Shown in pieces: positions 1-7,119 of a stretch of DNA of 10,220 nt. This DNA comes from Scenedesmus sp. ARA3 (lineage: Eukaryota > Chlorophyta > Chlorophyceae > Sphaeropleales > Scenedesmaceae): assembly GCA_004335835.1 (NCBI GenBank), contig RWJK01000872.1, positions 1 through 10,220 of the forward strand. The letters run 5' to 3'. The translations under genes and the position numbers were made by a program. The notes beneath the pieces were generated by a model, which saw only the letters and a list, made by a program, of their open reading frames with translations, was not told the DNA's origin and did no database searches. Numbering within the stretch: the first letter of the stretch is position 1; each line of letters starts with the position of its first letter.

Positions 1-1333
1 GCCGGCGCATTGCTGGCTGGGCTTGTTCTGGCGCATGGGGGTTGAGTTCAGGCGTTCAGGGAGCAGTGTGGCCTGTGAGAGGAGTTGATGCCTCCAAGCC
101 TCGAGAGGGAGGTGTTGCCAGCACTTGCACACACTGCTGTGGTATGCCGGTGATGCAGATGCGGCTCCCAGGCTGCATGCACTACTTGGCAGAGCGTAGC
201 TGACTGAGTTGATCTAGCAGCGTGCTGTGTTGGCTCCGCCGTGCACTGTGTGTCAGCGCAGGCACATTATCCATCAGGCCCCAGAATGCATGATGCAGTC
301 AGGGTGTTGCGCAGATGTAGCATGGTTGCTGTGGAAGCAGCCTGCAGTTGCAAGAGCTGTCTCGTAGTCTGCACATTGCTAGACAGCATGGGACAAACAT
401 CAGACTTGACTGGTGGTGCTGCTGTGCTGGGGTGGTGCCGTCCAGCAGTTTCATCGGTCAGCTGCTACTTGTGGCTGCTGTGGAACAAGTAGGCGGACTT
501 AGCGGCATGTGTAGGTGCCTTTATATGCTTTGGAACCGCAGCGGTTGTGCTGTACTTTTCGCTGCTGCAGCAGCGAACCATCTTTATGGCAAGCCAGCTG
601 GCCAGCTGGCGTAACAAAGTGATGTGGGCAAGCCATTGGGTTGCTACTGTCCAGCTCTGAGCTTTTTGTGTTGCAGGTTTATGTATGTCGCTGAGGTAAT
701 CCACCTGTGTCACCTTGAGGATGTGTGGCAGCAGTGTGCATCTACACATGTTAGGCCGTCGCTATCGATACAGCAGCTTATGGAGATCCTCCCTGGGCAT
801 TTCAGCAGCTGCTGTTGAGGTCACAAATCAGAACACAAACACACATAAGATACATCATTAGAACCTTGCAACGTGCACTTCTGTCGTTGCAATTGCAGCA
901 GGTTGCGCAACCTATTGCATGTGCAAGACTGGAACCGCCATACACGATGCCGCTCATTTTATCACCACACATTAGAAATTGTATATGCATCTTACCCGTA
1001 TCAGCACGTCAGTAAGTCTGCATCTCGACATGCGTTCTGCACCCGGCGCGCCAAGGTTCCGCTATTGGCACGCCTGATCGACAGCATCGTCTGATTTGAC
1101 AAAGCAAGAGACAAAGCAAGAGAAAGATAGTAAGCGTAATTTGCAGGGGTTGACTGTTTTCAGGGTAGCAAGCGATCTTTACGTGTGGTCCAAGGCTGAC
1201 AACCACATTGTTCGTTGGGATCCCGGCTCGAGGGGCACTTCGGGCTGTATCTTACCTTACGTTGCCTCGATTCCACAGAAACGCAAAAATGAATTTATCT
1301 TGAAGGTGTTTTGGATCATCACGGCTTATAAGG
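1..1333. other. No supported gene; 5' flank/leader of the F-box gene
   Basis: This stretch is rich in TG, TGC and TGT words, like the introns and flanks elsewhere in the window. The open frames here are short, in conflicting frames, and show no domain. A 12-base direct repeat (ACAAAGCAAGAG twice in tandem) lies at about 1099-1122. The last 200 bases carry an open frame running into the F-box exon in another phase. An in-frame TGA at 1301-1303 closes the F-box frame upstream, so this part is best read as leader. I saw no convincing TATA box or initiator. Confidence 0.5.
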
Positions 1334-1468
1334 ATGGACACGCTACACGTGCAGACTCCTGCACACGCTTTACTGGCAAGCGCCACCCCTCACACAGATA
1401 TGAAAGAACACCTTAATCCAGAGATACTGCAGCGCAGTATCAGCAATGAATTGACGCAGCAGCTGCAG

Positions 1469-1503
<35 letters not shown>

Positions 1504-1838
1504 CGATGATTTGCCACACCTGCCTGTCGAAGTGCTGGCCCTTATTGCCAGGACAGTTCCACGTGCCGAACTTGCGACCCTTCGGCTTGGCAGCGCTCAG
1601 CTTGCAGCAGCAGTCATGCCTTTGCTGAACAGCATCACTTTCAGGGAATGGCCTGACAAGGCCTGCAGCCTGAAGCGCCTGCAGCACGCAACACGACTGA
1701 ACCTGGACATTAGCCTGCCTGGTTTTGACACACAGGATACTCTTGGTGCTGCCAGCAGCGGCAGCGGCGATGGCAGCAGCTCGGATTGCGCTGCTGGTGC
1801 TACAGGCGTCGAAGATGTGGCAGCAGCTGCAGCAGCTG
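1334..1838 (+). CDS. Exon 1: F-box-like domain
   Basis: The ATG at 1334 has A at -3 and G at +4, and an in-frame TGA lies 33 bases upstream, so translation cannot begin earlier in this frame. A second in-frame ATG at 1400 starts closer to the F-box and is a fair alternative. The exon encodes an unstructured leader, ten GCA codons (poly-Ala) at 1472-1501, an acidic DDD and the F-box-like segment. After that comes an LRR-like piece (LKRLQHATRLNLDISLP) and a Ser/Gly/Ala-rich linker. The donor GGTAAG at 1839 is phase 1 and pairs with the exon 2 acceptor at 2128. The frame stays open without splicing to a stop at 1943-1945, which would give a 203-residue short form. A later phase-0 donor (GTAGGT at 1883) pairing with an acceptor at 2124 would also keep the frame. 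Confidence 0.62.
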
Positions 1839-2929
1839 GTAAGCTGTCATGGGACTCTGTGCACACGATGCACTCTTCCTGTGTAGGTGCTGCATTCAGT
1901 CTTGATATATTCTCTTCAAATGCAACACAGTCTGAAAAGCACTGACATCTTGTAGAACCATGTATATTTTACAGCCCAGTGCATGCATCGCACCCGCCAG
2001 TTACTCAGGCTGTCGCACTCTGCTGTACACCGCCCTGTTCTACCAACAAACAGACACATCACGTCTGACTGCTGCTTGCACTAATACCTGCAATTCGTTG
2101 TAAATTGCTATTAATATCGCACAGGTAGCGCAGCTGCCGCAGCTGCGCAGCTTGCGGCTGCCCAGCTGGGACCCTGAGCGGCCTGCAGGCATCAGCCGCC
2201 TGCCGCCTGCTGCAGCCGCCTACCTCACTGCGCTGACGCGGCTGGACTTGGATGAGCCGGGGTACCTGCCACAGGGCCTGGCACTGCCTGGGCTCAAGGT
2301 GAGTGGTATATGATTGTGTTGTGTTGTTGAGGCAGCAAAGTAGTCATCTGTCCTACATCCGTGACTGCTGCGATAAAACATGTTGCACACAGCTGCTGGC
2401 AGCTCAGACACTGCCAGGGCTCAATGTGGGCAACATGTGATGTGCTTTCGTTTGGCCATGGCAGCTGGAGTGTTATAAATGCCACAAGGCCTGGCACTGC
2501 CTGTGCTCAAGGTGAGTGGTTTGGTATGTGTTGTGTTGTTGAAGCAGCGATTGCTGTGCCGCCCTACATTTGTTAGGGCTGCAATAGTACGTGTTGCACA
2601 CACAACTGCTGGCAGCTCAGAAGGCGGCACTGGCTTTAGCAAAGCAGCTTTTTCCAGCAACGCACAAGTGTCATGCTATGCATGGTGTGAGCACAGTTGG
2701 GTTGGTGCTTTTGCCAGGAGTCAACAAAACAAATGCTCCTCCATGTTCAGTCTGTACTCTGTGTGTCTGTTTCTGCAGCTGAGCCGTGCATGCTGCCTGT
2801 GATGCCGCAGGCCGCCAGCTTCCTGTCGCATGAGGCCTCGCTGGAGCTGGCAGCAGTGGCAGCCTTCGCACCCAACCTGCAGCAGCTGGGCTGCCGCAGG
2901 CTGGAGATCACACCCGCGCTGCCAGCCGC

Positions 2930-2979
<50 letters not shown>

Positions 2980-3017
2980 CTGGATTCCCTGACCAGCCTG
3001 CTGCAGCGCAAGCTGCA

Positions 3018-3048
<31 letters not shown>

Positions 3049-4852
3049 TTGCAGTAACGGCATCGCTGCCGCAGCTCACACACTTTGGCGGTCAGGCCGT
3101 CAGCGTGCCAGCCGCCGGCAGCCCTGTTGAGGCCGCAGCAGCATTTGGAGCTGCGTTCCCGCAGCTTCGAGTGATGTATCGGGTGCCTCAGGTATCAGGG
3201 GGCCAGGGGAAAGAGGCTGGATATGATGAGCTGCTTGCGCAGCTGCCAAAGCTGAGTGAGGTGCGGGGCCGCAACTGGTTCTCGTCACGCAGCTGGTTCC
3301 TCATCCGCAGCAGCGGCCACTTGGCCAGTGAGGTGGGTTGGCTGTGTACAGGGGTTGTTGCACCGGGGTTGTTAGGTGCGCATTGTGCGTCTTTCACCGC
3401 ATGCAGGGGTTGATTGCAGGATGTTACCTGCAGTGGCTGCACGTGCACTGCATGGATTTGCAGGAAGCACACCATGCATGCAGGGTGCATCTGGTCGCTT
3501 TGCTGGTGTGCAGTTGCCACGTGGCGTCCCCTGCCTCTTCATGACAGCTGCCGCTAACTGCTGCTGCTGCTGCTGCTGCTGCTGCCGCTCCCTGCTGGGC
3601 CTGCAGCACTGGCAGCGTGTGCGGCGGCTGTCGTTCCACTCCAACTCCTACCCTGACGGCTGCAGCGACTTCCTGGACATCAGCAAGGCCGCACAGCTGC
3701 AGCACCTGAGGCTGACCTTCAAGTGCGTGGACGGCTGTTGGCAGCTGATCATAACAGCAACTAGCTGCATGACATTGCGTGCTGACTGAGCTATGCTGCA
3801 GCACCTGTGCCTCATCTTTGATTGTGTGGGCATGTGTTAGCAGCATGCTGTGCTGATTGTTTCTGCAACTACATGCAGCAGGGTTTTAATGAGTTGCATG
3901 CAGCTGGCTGGACTTCTGCGCCTCACCTGCATGTGCGTGGCTGTGCGTGTGTTGGCACAGTGGCAGCACAGTGAGTGGCAACAAGGGCCACCATCACCGT
4001 TGCAAGGATGTATGCGGACAAGCACAGGACCAATGACGTGCGCTGCATGCAGCTGCTTGTGGTAGACATCAGTAGATGCACAGCTGTTGCAACCATAGCC
4101 TGTGCATGGAGGCCAGATATATACACACCCTAGCCATGGTGATGTCCCTCTCTCTGCACCTCCTCCGCAAGGGCTGCTGCACTCACCAGCAACCACGAGC
4201 CTTGATGTTTGCCTTCCCTGCACCTTGTTATATCACGATCCACTATGCTGAAATGCGACTGTGCGCACTGCAGCTACCCCTACACCAAGGCGGATGAGCT
4301 GGTGCGCGAGCTGCAGAAGCTGCGCCACCTCAGCAGTAGTATTGCACATTCTTCGTGTCACGGTTGTGCTGCTGCGCTTTCACTGTGCACTGCAGCTACC
4401 CCTACACCAAGGCGGATGAGCTGGTGCGCGAGCTGCAGAAGCTGCGCCACCTCAGCAGTAGTATTGCACATTCTTCGTGTCACGGTTGTGCTGCTGCGCT
4501 TTCACTGTGCACTGCAGCTACCCCTACACCAAGGCGGATGAGCTGGTGCGTGAGCTGCAGAAGCTGCGCCACCTCAGCAGCCTGGCGCTGCCTGCAGCAC
4601 TGCTGTGCAACCGCTGCTGCCCAGAAAAGCACTACCCAGGGCTCCGCGCAAGCCTAGAGTGCCTCATCGCGCAGCCAAGTTTGAAAAAGTTAGACCTGCT
4701 GACTCTGCCTGAGGCCACACTTGGGACGACGTTCTTCTGCGGGCACCCTGGCAGTGTGGCAGAGGGTATGGCAGCCCTGCGAGCAAAGGCCGCGGCAGCT
4801 AGGAGTGGAGTGGTACAGCACAATGACAGCAGCAGTGATGCGGAGGCTGGGC

Positions 4853-4887
<35 letters not shown>

Positions 4888-5605
4888 CTGGAGCTCGAGT
4901 TGACAGTTGAGGAGGCAGAGTGGGCGGATGACTGCTTCCTGAGCAGCAAGGGTGCTGGACACCCGGTGTGGGGTGTGTACGTGTCTGGCAGTGAGTGGTG
5001 AGTGCATGGCAGGGCAGACACCCCAGGTTACACTGAATCAGCTGCTTGCAACACAGAGGAGGCATCAGGTGCTGCATTTGGGTTTGTAGCTGTTGAAAAA
5101 TAGAGCAGCCAAGTGTAGTGTTCCTAACACTCTCGAGTAGTTGATTTTGAATGCAGCAGCGGGCAGTTTACATTATGCAGGTGTCTTGAAAAAAATTTGC
5201 AGGTGTCTTGATCTGTTCATTGTTTGAATTGGAGCTGCATTCCTTGCATTGCAAGCTCGTGATTGCATGCACTTGCGTGTGCCATCACGAAATGTCACTC
5301 CACCCTAATTATGCGTGTACTGGCTGGTGTTGTGCTTCAAATGAGGTCCACAAGATCTTTGTTATTCAATCACATTGAGCTGTCCAACTGCTGCTAACAT
5401 GGGCCTCTTTTGTATTCAGCAAGTCAAGTTAAGTCAATCTATCATTCAATTAATCACACGTTTTGCAGCATGTTGTCGCAGTTTCAGTAGACATGTGTTG
5501 GTTTTGTGTTGTCTCTTTCGGCCAACCCAAGGTCTGAAGGAGCAGGAGCAGCATGCACGACTGCGGGTCAACAGCCATGGTGGCCTTTGGGGGGACCACT
5601 TCTAG
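1334..5605 (+). CDS. F-box-like leucine-rich-repeat protein, six exons
   Basis: Probable substrate-binding subunit of an SCF-type ubiquitin ligase; the role is inferred from architecture only. Exons 1334-1838, 2129-2298, 2811-3332, 3607-3722, 4518-4990 and 5532-5605 join with matching phases into 1860 bases, giving 619 residues and a TAG stop. Residues about 60-103 (DDLPHLPVEVLALIA onward, ending near F103) resemble an F-box: an LP-x-E-V-L start, a central LATLRL helix and a PLLNSITF end. Leucine-rich segments follow: LPQLRSLRLPSW, LTALTRLDLDEPG, APNLQQLGCRRLEI, LPKLSEVRGRNW, AAQLQHLRLTFN, LRHLSSLALP and PSLKKLDLLTLP. Homopeptides interrupt them: poly-Ala at 47-56 and about 266-280, poly-Gln near 295-305 and 551-560. 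Individual splice choices are uncertain, especially exons 3/4 and the last junction. No signal peptide or membrane segment is visible, so it is probably nuclear or cytosolic. Confidence 0.65.
1472..1501 (+). repeat. (GCA)10, poly-Ala in exon 1
   Basis: Ten uninterrupted GCA units read as Ala in the F-box frame, just before the acidic DDD that opens the F-box. Confidence 0.9.
2129..2298 (+). CDS. Exon 2: leucine-rich repeats
   Basis: Encodes AQLPQLRSLRLPSWDP and LTALTRLDLDEPGYLPQGL, two clear LRR-type segments ending in LALPGLK. The acceptor chosen is ...CACAGGTAG at 2128, because it continues the phase-1 exon 1 donor as GCG (Ala). The neighbouring acceptor at 2124 would hit TGA soon after if the same donor were used. 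The donor at 2299 is GTGAGT, phase 0, a strong green-algal donor. The last 30 bases and the donor are copied 213 bases downstream. Confidence 0.65.
2269..2620 (+). repeat. Diverged 213-bp duplication including an exon end and donor
   Basis: Bases 2269-2407 and 2482-2620 align at a constant offset of 213. The shared parts are CCACA(G/A)GGCCTGGCACTG, the GTGAGTGG donor, TGTGTTGTGTTGTTGA, GTTGCACACA and CTGCTGGCAGCTCAG. The second copy keeps an open MPQGLALPVLK followed by GTGAGT at 2512, but TAA stands just upstream in that frame and no acceptor lies in between, so it appears to be a pseudo-exon inside intron 2. A third, weaker echo (CACTGCCAGGGCTCAATGTGGG) occurs near 2411-2432. Confidence 0.75.
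2811..3332 (+). CDS. Exon 3: LRR segments with poly-Ala and poly-Gln
   Basis: The frame reads AASFLSHEASLELAAVAAF, then APNLQQLGCRRLEITPALP, a poly-Ala run (GCT repeats from 2931), a short linker, a poly-Gln run (CAG repeats from 3021) and further LRR-like lines (LPQLTHFGG, FPQLRVMYRVPQ, LPKLSEVRGRNWF). The acceptor at 2810 (GATGCCGCAG) is phase 0 and continues exon 2 directly. A better-looking acceptor at 2778 (TTTCTGCAG) would be out of phase with the exon 2 donor. Two donors overlap at the end: GTGGGT at 3333 (phase 0, used here) and GTGAGG at 3328 (phase 1). Each has a phase-matched acceptor further on. Confidence 0.6.
2931..2976 (+). repeat. (GCT)15, poly-Ala in exon 3
   Basis: Fifteen GCT units plus one base, read as Ala in the proposed frame and preceded by two GCC codons. 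Confidence 0.9.
3021..3048 (+). repeat. (CAG)9, poly-Gln in exon 3
   Basis: CAG units read as Gln in the same frame as the upstream poly-Ala, with a preceding CAA codon adding one Gln. Confidence 0.9.
3558..3584 (+). repeat. (CTG)9 at the intron 3/exon 4 border
   Basis: Depending on the splice choice this is either the pyrimidine-containing end of intron 3 or codes for poly-Cys in exon 4. Confidence 0.85.
3607..3722 (+). CDS. Exon 4: LRR segment
   Basis: Encodes HWQRVRRLSFHSNSYPDG followed by AAQLQHLRLTF, a good LRR line. The chosen acceptor is CCTGCAG at 3606, phase 0, matching the GTGGGT donor at 3333; the CTG repeat just upstream would then lie inside the intron. An equally legal alternative uses the GTGAGG donor at 3328 with the acceptor at 3547, which adds 18 residues net including a poly-Cys run. 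The donor GTGCGT at 3723 is phase 2 and joins exon 5 through an Asn codon, making RLTF-N-YPYTKADELV. Confidence 0.5.
4274..4580 (+). repeat. 122-bp tandem repeat, about 2.5 copies, spanning intron end and exon start
   Basis: The units start at 4274, 4396 and 4518, and the third stops after 63 bases at CTCAGCAG. The copies are almost identical; the one difference I see is GTGCGCGAG in units 1 and 2 against GTGCGTGAG in unit 3. Each full unit holds a 62-base exon-like part (YPYTKADELVRELQKL coding) and a 60-base part running from GTAGTATTG to CACTGCAG, which itself looks like a minimal GT...AG intron. Each unit therefore brings its own 3' splice site. Confidence 0.9.
4518..4990 (+). CDS. Exon 5: LRR segments, poly-Gln and acidic tail
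   Basis: Encodes YPYTKADELVRELQKLRHL, SSLALPAALL, then PSLKKLDLLTLPEATLG. These are followed by an Ala/Arg helix, ten Gln codons (4855-4884), an ELELELTVEEAEW acidic helix and GHPVWGVYVSGS. The acceptor at 4517 sits in the third unit of the 122-bp array. It is the only one of the three equal acceptors that keeps the downstream frame, because 122 is not a multiple of three. The donor GTGAGT at 4991 is phase 1. Without splicing there, the frame ends at TGA 4999-5001. Confidence 0.62.
4855..4884 (+). repeat. (CAG)10, poly-Gln in exon 5
   Basis: Ten CAG units read as Gln, directly followed by an ELELEL acidic segment. Confidence 0.9.
4991..5531 (+). other. Last intron of the F-box gene (proposed)
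   Basis: Bounded by GTGAGT and CCCAAG. It contains a 13-base direct repeat GCAGGTGTCTTGA at 5177-5189 and 5199-5211 (22-base spacing), with an A-run between the copies. Nothing else coding is visible. If exon 6 is wrong, this stretch is instead 3' flank. Confidence 0.4.
5532..5605 (+). CDS. Exon 6: C-terminal end
   Basis: Short final exon reading LKEQEQHARLRVNSHGGLW, then GDHF and TAG. It joins exon 5 in phase 1 through a Ser codon (A from exon 5, GT here). The acceptor is CCAACCCAAG, an AAG rather than CAG, but a pyrimidine-rich stretch (TTGTCTCTTTC) lies just upstream. The TGTAA motif 61 bases after the stop supports a gene end here. The alternative is that the protein ends at 4999-5001 in exon 5, with no TGTAA seen nearby. 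Confidence 0.45.
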
Positions 5606-5666
5606 ACATGTGAGTGACGCAGTATGCTGCATTGTGCCACTGCAATGTGTTTTTCCTGCAATTCCT

Positions 5667-5671
5667 TGTAA
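5667..5671 (+). terminator. TGTAA polyadenylation signal
   Basis: TGTAA is the usual poly(A) signal in chlorophycean nuclear genes. It sits 61 bases after the proposed TAG at 5603-5605. Another TGTAA lies inside intron 1 at about 2099-2103, so the motif alone is not proof. Confidence 0.5.
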
Positions 5672-6297
5672 TGACTTCAGACTGACGTCAGTGTCCCACA
5701 AAACGGGGTGCTATTAGAGAGAGAGTGGCAGCTCAGCCTGGGGCGGAGCGCAGCTTGGGCAGTGAAACGATGGCTGGAAAACTGCAGAGCTGCCCGACGG
5801 TACACAAACACAACCACATGTCACAGCGGCCTGTCAGCAGCCACTCAGCAGACCATACAACTTTCCACCCAACAGGCAGGTCAAAAAGCAAAGGCAATAC
5901 ACTCTTGTGCAGAACGTCAGGGGTTACACTGGTGTACTCACGCGGCATAACCACCACCAACACCTGATCGGATTTGAAGCTGCAAACAGCTCAGCTCGGG
6001 CTGTCACTCAAATGAGGTTCAACCCCATGAAAACCTCTGCGTGTGAGATCAACATTGGTCATGCAAGCATAACCGTCTCTCCCATCACGTGATGTGCACA
6101 TGCAATTTTGGTGCAAGCAAATTTTTTGGCTGAGGTCTGAGGGTGAGAGAGAGGTCTGTTACAGGGGTCTGAGGGAGAGTGGCAGAGAGAGAGAGAGAGT
6201 GGCAGAGAGAGTCTTGTATTTTTGCGTGTCTGCAAATGTATTTCATCATGTCGTCAGTCTTTGCTGGCTTTCACTGCCCCAGTCACTTGTTCTGTAA
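5672..6297. other. Intergenic, no supported gene
   Basis: Short overlapping open frames only, with no domain. The right part is GA-rich. A small AGAGAGAGAGTGGCAG block at about 5717-5732 resembles the GA-rich repeat downstream. Confidence 0.5.
6131..6211 (+). repeat. GA-rich imperfect microsatellite
   Basis: Alternating GAGAGA and GGTCTGAGGG / GAGTGGCAGAGA motifs over about 80 bases. The block GAGAGTGGCAGAGAGAG occurs twice. Confidence 0.8.
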
Positions 6298-6299
6298 GG

Positions 6300-6361
6300 G
6301 GGGTTAGGGTTTAGGGGGGGGGGGGTAACTCTAAAACCTTAACCCCTAAAACCCTAACCCC
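6300..6361. repeat. Head-to-head telomere-like repeat block
   Basis: The left arm 6300-6317 reads GGGGTTAGGGTTTAGGGG and is followed by a 12-base G-run (6314-6325). The right arm 6343-6361 reads CCCCTAAAACCCTAACCCC. The arms are inverted complements apart from one T. The units resemble plant/green-algal TTTAGGG and TTTTAGGG telomere repeats but are degenerate. G-rich repeats meeting C-rich repeats in this order is the arrangement expected of joined chromosome ends, although the block is very short. Confidence 0.75.
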
Positions 6362-6367
6362 TGGCCG

Positions 6368-6389
6368 CCGTATGACAGACGTCATACGG
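6368..6389. repeat. Perfect 9-bp inverted repeat, 4-base loop
   Basis: CCGTATGAC, AGAC, GTCATACGG. It lies seven bases after the telomere-like block. Confidence 0.85.
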
Positions 6390-6441
6390 AAGAGCCTACA
6401 GGGCGGCAGCATATGTGTGGTACCCGGATCGAACCCAGCTT
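6385..6441. other. Degenerate tRNA-like segment (T-arm/B-box remnant)
   Basis: On the minus strand the sequence GGGTTCGATCCGG nearly matches the RNA polymerase III B box (GGTTCGANNCC). On the plus strand, GGAAGAGCC and then CCCGGATCGAACCC lie at roughly D-arm to T-arm spacing. Neither strand gives well-paired T, anticodon or acceptor stems, so this is not a working tRNA. It could be a tRNA-derived short interspersed element remnant, or chance. Confidence 0.3.
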
Positions 6442-6445
6442 TTTC

Positions 6446-7033
6446 AGTTTCGTCTTTTTTGCCGGGTTTGTTGCTGAGAGCTCGACAAAGCACAACTTGA
6501 AGGCAAAACAAAACACATGACACACTTTAAACGCGATAGCTGTCTTTGCAAGAGCAGGACACTGTGGTGACATCACCATCATAGAGACCATGCATGATCT
6601 GCCCAGTAAAGTTGCGCTGACGAGTAAAGCGCTATTGAGGCAGGCCGAGTTGCACATGCGATATATAATATACTTTCATATGCATTGCATCTACAAATGA
6701 CGCATCAGTTGATGCAGACATGCACGCCGACACGCCCCTGTGATGTCCTCATGTTGATCAACAGAAGCACTTGTTCTCGACCCTGCACGGCCATTGACAG
6801 CTAAGCGCTCACAATAGCTGATAGCCATGCTTAGCCATACTATGAACTTGGAACACCTCAAACACTGCATCATCCGCCGCTGAGTCCAATGTAGCGCGCT
6901 GCTCGAACAAAAAATGCTTAGGCGATGAGGACGATGGTGATGCTGCAGCTGCAACGACCGCTGCCGCCGCTTGTGTTGCATGCGTCTACATCTTCGCAGA
7001 CGTCCGTTCGTTCTGATCGTGTGACGCGGAGCC

Positions 7034-7034
<1 letters not shown>
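6446..7034. other. No supported gene
   Basis: AT-richer than the flanks in its first part (6446-6720), without a convincing open frame. From about 6922 a plus-strand frame reads DEDDGDAAAATTAAAACV after a TTAG that could serve as an acceptor. This is the kind of acidic/Ala low-complexity stretch found in algal proteins, but I cannot connect it to anything. Confidence 0.4.
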
Positions 7035-7070
<36 letters not shown>

Positions 7071-7071
7071 C

Positions 7072-7118
<47 letters not shown>
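7035..7118 (+). repeat. Long interrupted CTG/CAG tract
   Basis: About 84 bases of CTG units with a central TTCTGCTTCTG interruption near 7069-7080. It is open in several frames (poly-Ala or poly-Cys on plus, poly-Gln or poly-Ala on minus). A minus-strand ATG at 7136 leads straight into poly-Gln, but the continuation is short and nondescript. No gene assignment is made. Confidence 0.9.

Positions 7119-7119
<1 letters not shown>

Noticed and set aside
1096..1416. 106-codon plus-strand frame overlapping exon 1
   Set aside because: Starts at a non-ATG codon, is in a different frame from the F-box, and ends inside exon 1; better explained as leader.
2465..2511. Cys-rich mini-exon reading LECYKCHKAWHCLC between the duplicated donors
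   Set aside because: It has an acceptor and a donor, but its 47-base length cannot join exon 2 and exon 3 in phase.
4274..4580. CRISPR-like array
   Set aside because: Units are contiguous 122-bp tandem copies without unique spacers, and lie in a eukaryotic intron/exon.
6421..6441. Functional tRNA gene
   Set aside because: The T-loop-like sequence is not flanked by pairing stems and no acceptor or anticodon arms could be drawn.
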